NCBI GenBank assembly: GCA_023253295.1
Contig: JALRGZ010000051.1
Location: 1-16,821, forward strand
DNA from: Flavobacterium sp.
GTDB lineage: Bacteria; Bacteroidota; Bacteroidia; Flavobacteriales; Flavobacteriaceae
Direction: 5' to 3'
DNA: 16,821 nucleotides
Positions within the stretch are counted from its first letter, which is position 1; each line of letters starts with the position of its first letter. Shown here piece by piece: positions 15,335 through 16,821 of the stretch. The notes under the pieces are model-generated. The model was not told the origin of the DNA. It saw only the letters and a program-made list of their open reading frames with translations, and ran no database searches. The position numbers and the translations under genes are program-made.

Positions 15335-16666
15335 TTATAAATTATGAACAGCGTCTTTAAATTGACGCCCTCTATCCTCATAGTTTTCAAATAAATCAAA
15401 ACTTGCACAAGCTGGTGACAACAAAACCGTATCTCCTTTCTCAGTAATACGTTGAGCCATTTTCACAGCATCATTCATAGTATTTACTTCAACCATGATA
15501 TCAACTACGTTTCCAAAAGCATCAATAATTTTTCTATTATCTATACCAAGACAAATAATCGCTTTTACTTTCTCACGAACTAAAGCCATTAATTCATTAT
15601 AATCATTTCCTTTATCAACACCTCCAACAATCCAAACGGTTGGTGTAGTCATACTATCTAATGCAAAAAAAGTAGCATTTACATTCGTTGCTTTAGAATC
15701 ATTAATGTATTGTACATTTTGGATTTTCAATACTTTCTCAAGACGATGTTCTACACCTTGGAAATCAGATAAACTTTCGCGAATTGTTGCTTTTCTAATT
15801 TGCATCAATTTTGCTACAGAAGTTGCTGCCATTGCATTTTTAAAATTATGTTTTCCTTCTAAGGCAATTAATTCTGTTTCCATTTTAAATTCTTCTTGAT
15901 TAATGATTGCTTCCATAATGTTTTCTTTTATAAATGCTCCTTCTTCAAAAGTTTTTGTCAATGAAAAAGGGATTAATTTTGCTCTTGTTTTATTATTCTT
16001 TAACCATTCTGAAATAGCTTCGTCATCTGCATCATAAATGAGATAATCCTCTTCAGTCTGATTCATTGTTATCCTAAATTTTGAATCAATATAATTCTCA
16101 TATTTATAATCGTATCGATCTAAATGATCAGGACTGATATTTGTTATTACAGCAATATGCGGCTTATAGTTGATAATCCCGTCCAACTGAAAACTACTTA
16201 GCTCCAACACATAACTATCGTATTTATCTTCAGCAACCTGCTCCGCAAAGCTCTTCCCTATATTTCCTGCCAAACCAACGTTCAAACCTGCCGATTTCAA
16301 TAAATGATAGGTAAGCATTGTTGTGGTCGTTTTTCCATTACTTCCCGTAATCCCAATAGTAACTGCTTTAGTAAACGGGGCTGCAAATTCAATTTCCGAA
16401 ATCACTGGAATACCTTTTTCCACCAGCTTCTTCACGATAGCCGCTTTGTCAGGAATTCCGGGACTTTTCATCACCACATCGGCATTTAAGATTAAGCATT
16501 CTGTATGTTTTTCATCCTCCCATTCAATACCGTTTTGTATAAGAACTTCTTTGTAACTGTCTTTTATTTTTCCATAATCAGATACAAAAACATCGTATCC
16601 ATTTTCTTTTCCTAAAATGGCTGTTCCCACACCACTTTCGCCACCACCTAATACTACTAATCTCAT
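15335..16666 (-). CDS. murD: UDP-N-acetylmuramoyl-L-alanine--D-glutamate ligase
   Basis: MurD is the cytoplasmic ATP-dependent ligase that adds D-glutamate to UDP-MurNAc-L-Ala. The 443 residues carry the N-terminal Rossmann-like motif VVLGGGESGVGTA (4-16), the ATP loop GITGSNGKTTTT (105-116), ELSSFQLD (155-162), NISPDHLDRY (176-185), a lysine in SKFRIT (Lys196, probably the carbamylated residue), GKHNFKNAMAA (271-281), HRLE (307-310), NDSKATN (322-328), GGVDKGNDY and the C-terminal LLSPACASFDLFENYEDRGR. It is complete and of normal length. It is the first dcw gene in the window. ftsW follows after 53 bp. The expected upstream gene mraY is absent: a divergent TRAP permease begins 34 bp away, and no promoter for the operon is visible in that short gap. 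Confidence 0.97.
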   Translation of the reverse strand: MRLVVLGGGESGVGTAILGKENGYDVFVSDYGKIKDSYKEVLIQNGIEWEDEKHTECLILNADVVMKSPGIPDKAAIVKKLVEKGIPVISEIEFAAPFTKAVTIGITGSNGKTTTTMLTYHLLKSAGLNVGLAGNIGKSFAEQVAEDKYDSYVLELSSFQLDGIINYKPHIAVITNISPDHLDRYDYKYENYIDSKFRITMNQTEEDYLIYDADDEAISEWLKNNKTRAKLIPFSLTKTFEEGAFIKENIMEAIINQEEFKMETELIALEGKHNFKNAMAATSVAKLMQIRKATIRESLSDFQGVEHRLEKVLKIQNVQYINDSKATNVNATFFALDSMTTPTVWIVGGVDKGNDYNELMALVREKVKAIICLGIDNRKIIDAFGNVVDIMVEVNTMNDAVKMAQRITEKGDTVLLSPACASFDLFENYEDRGRQFKDAVHNL

Positions 16667-16701
16667 CTTATCTTAATTTTAAGGACGAAGTTAAAAAATA
16701 A
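16663..16701. other. Possible junction between the dcw cluster and a TRAP transporter locus
   Basis: Two short coding ends seem to meet here. On the minus strand a frame ends IKIR at a TGA (16663-16665) that overlaps the murD ATG as ATGA. MraY proteins typically end in LKIR or LKVR, so this may be the last codons of mraY. On the + strand a frame reads KDEVKK and ends at a TAA (16699-16701) that overlaps the permease ATG as TAATG, as expected for the end of a TRAP small-permease gene. The switch would lie near 16675-16685. The evidence is only a few codons on each side. Confidence 0.35.
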
Positions 16702-16821
16702 TGAGCACACTTTGCTTAATGTCATTATTGTTTGCCTGCCTGTTTTTGGGTGTTCCTATTGCTTTTGCTTTAGGTTTTTCAAGTCTTGTAACTATCATGT
16801 TATTTGGAAACGATTCATTAG
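16701..16821 (+). CDS. TRAP transporter large permease (DctM/SiaM type), N-terminal fragment
   Basis: An open frame starts at ATG 16701 and runs off the window (40 codons). The product begins MSTLCLMSLLFACLFLGVPI and continues AFALGFSSLVTIMLFG, a hydrophobic segment with the GVPIAFALG pattern that is characteristic of the first membrane helix of TRAP large permeases. These are sodium-driven importers of organic acids such as hexuronates or C4-dicarboxylates, working with a small permease and a periplasmic binding protein. An in-frame stop (16692-16694) lies just upstream, so this is the natural start. The TAATG overlap at the start suggests coupling to a preceding gene, yet murD lies there on the opposite strand. 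Only 40 residues are visible, so the family call is moderate and the substrate is unknown. Confidence 0.65.
   Translation, partial: MSTLCLMSLLFACLFLGVPIAFALGFSSLVTIMLFGNDSL

Noticed and set aside
1..16821. CRISPR arrays, insertion sequences, prophage or defence modules
   Set aside because: I saw no regularly spaced repeats, transposase or integrase motifs, terminal inverted repeats or defence proteins. Nearly all of the sequence is explained by housekeeping genes and their terminators.

Overview
The window looks like a chromosomal housekeeping region of a Flavobacteriia member, most likely Flavobacterium or a close relative. This is inferred from the AT-rich sequence, a short 287-residue primary sigma factor, an unusually long FtsZ, Bacteroidota-type promoters (TTG, about 19-21 bp, TAnnTTTG) in front of rpsO and rpe, the near absence of Shine-Dalgarno sequences, and gene content. 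No species call is possible from the sequence alone.

Left half, mostly on the + strand (1-5601): the tail of a GAF-like protein, then rpsO (ribosomal protein bS15), pnp (polynucleotide phosphorylase), a minus-strand secreted Lys/Ala/Glu-rich protein with a C-terminal PBCV-type basic adaptor motif, rpoD (primary sigma factor) and rpe (ribulose-phosphate 3-epimerase). Each + strand gene ends at a clear intrinsic terminator, so these are mainly single-gene transcripts for translation, RNA turnover, transcription initiation and the pentose phosphate pathway.

Middle, minus strand (5666-7133): an M90/MtfA-like membrane-anchored metallopeptidase, tRNA-Arg(TCG) and a GatB/YqeY-domain protein. The tRNA lies 32 bp downstream of the GatB/YqeY gene and is followed by its own terminator.

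Right half, minus strand (7317-16666): the distal half of the division and cell wall (dcw) cluster, transcribed murD-ftsW-murG-murC-ftsQ-ftsA-ftsZ with short gaps and one overlap, ending at a terminator after ftsZ. MurC and MurD add the first and second amino acids of the peptidoglycan stem, MurG makes lipid II, FtsW polymerises septal glycan, FtsQ links the divisome, and FtsA tethers the FtsZ ring to the membrane.

The most unusual point is the right edge. Where mraY would be expected upstream of murD, the sequence changes within about 35 bp to the start of a divergent TRAP-transporter large permease gene. This is either a real break of the dcw cluster or a contig or assembly junction. The left edge may also be mosaic, with weaker support. 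I found no CRISPR array, insertion sequence, prophage, defence system or biosynthetic cluster. Apart from the edges, the repeat-bearing secreted protein and the FtsZ linker, the region is conventional.
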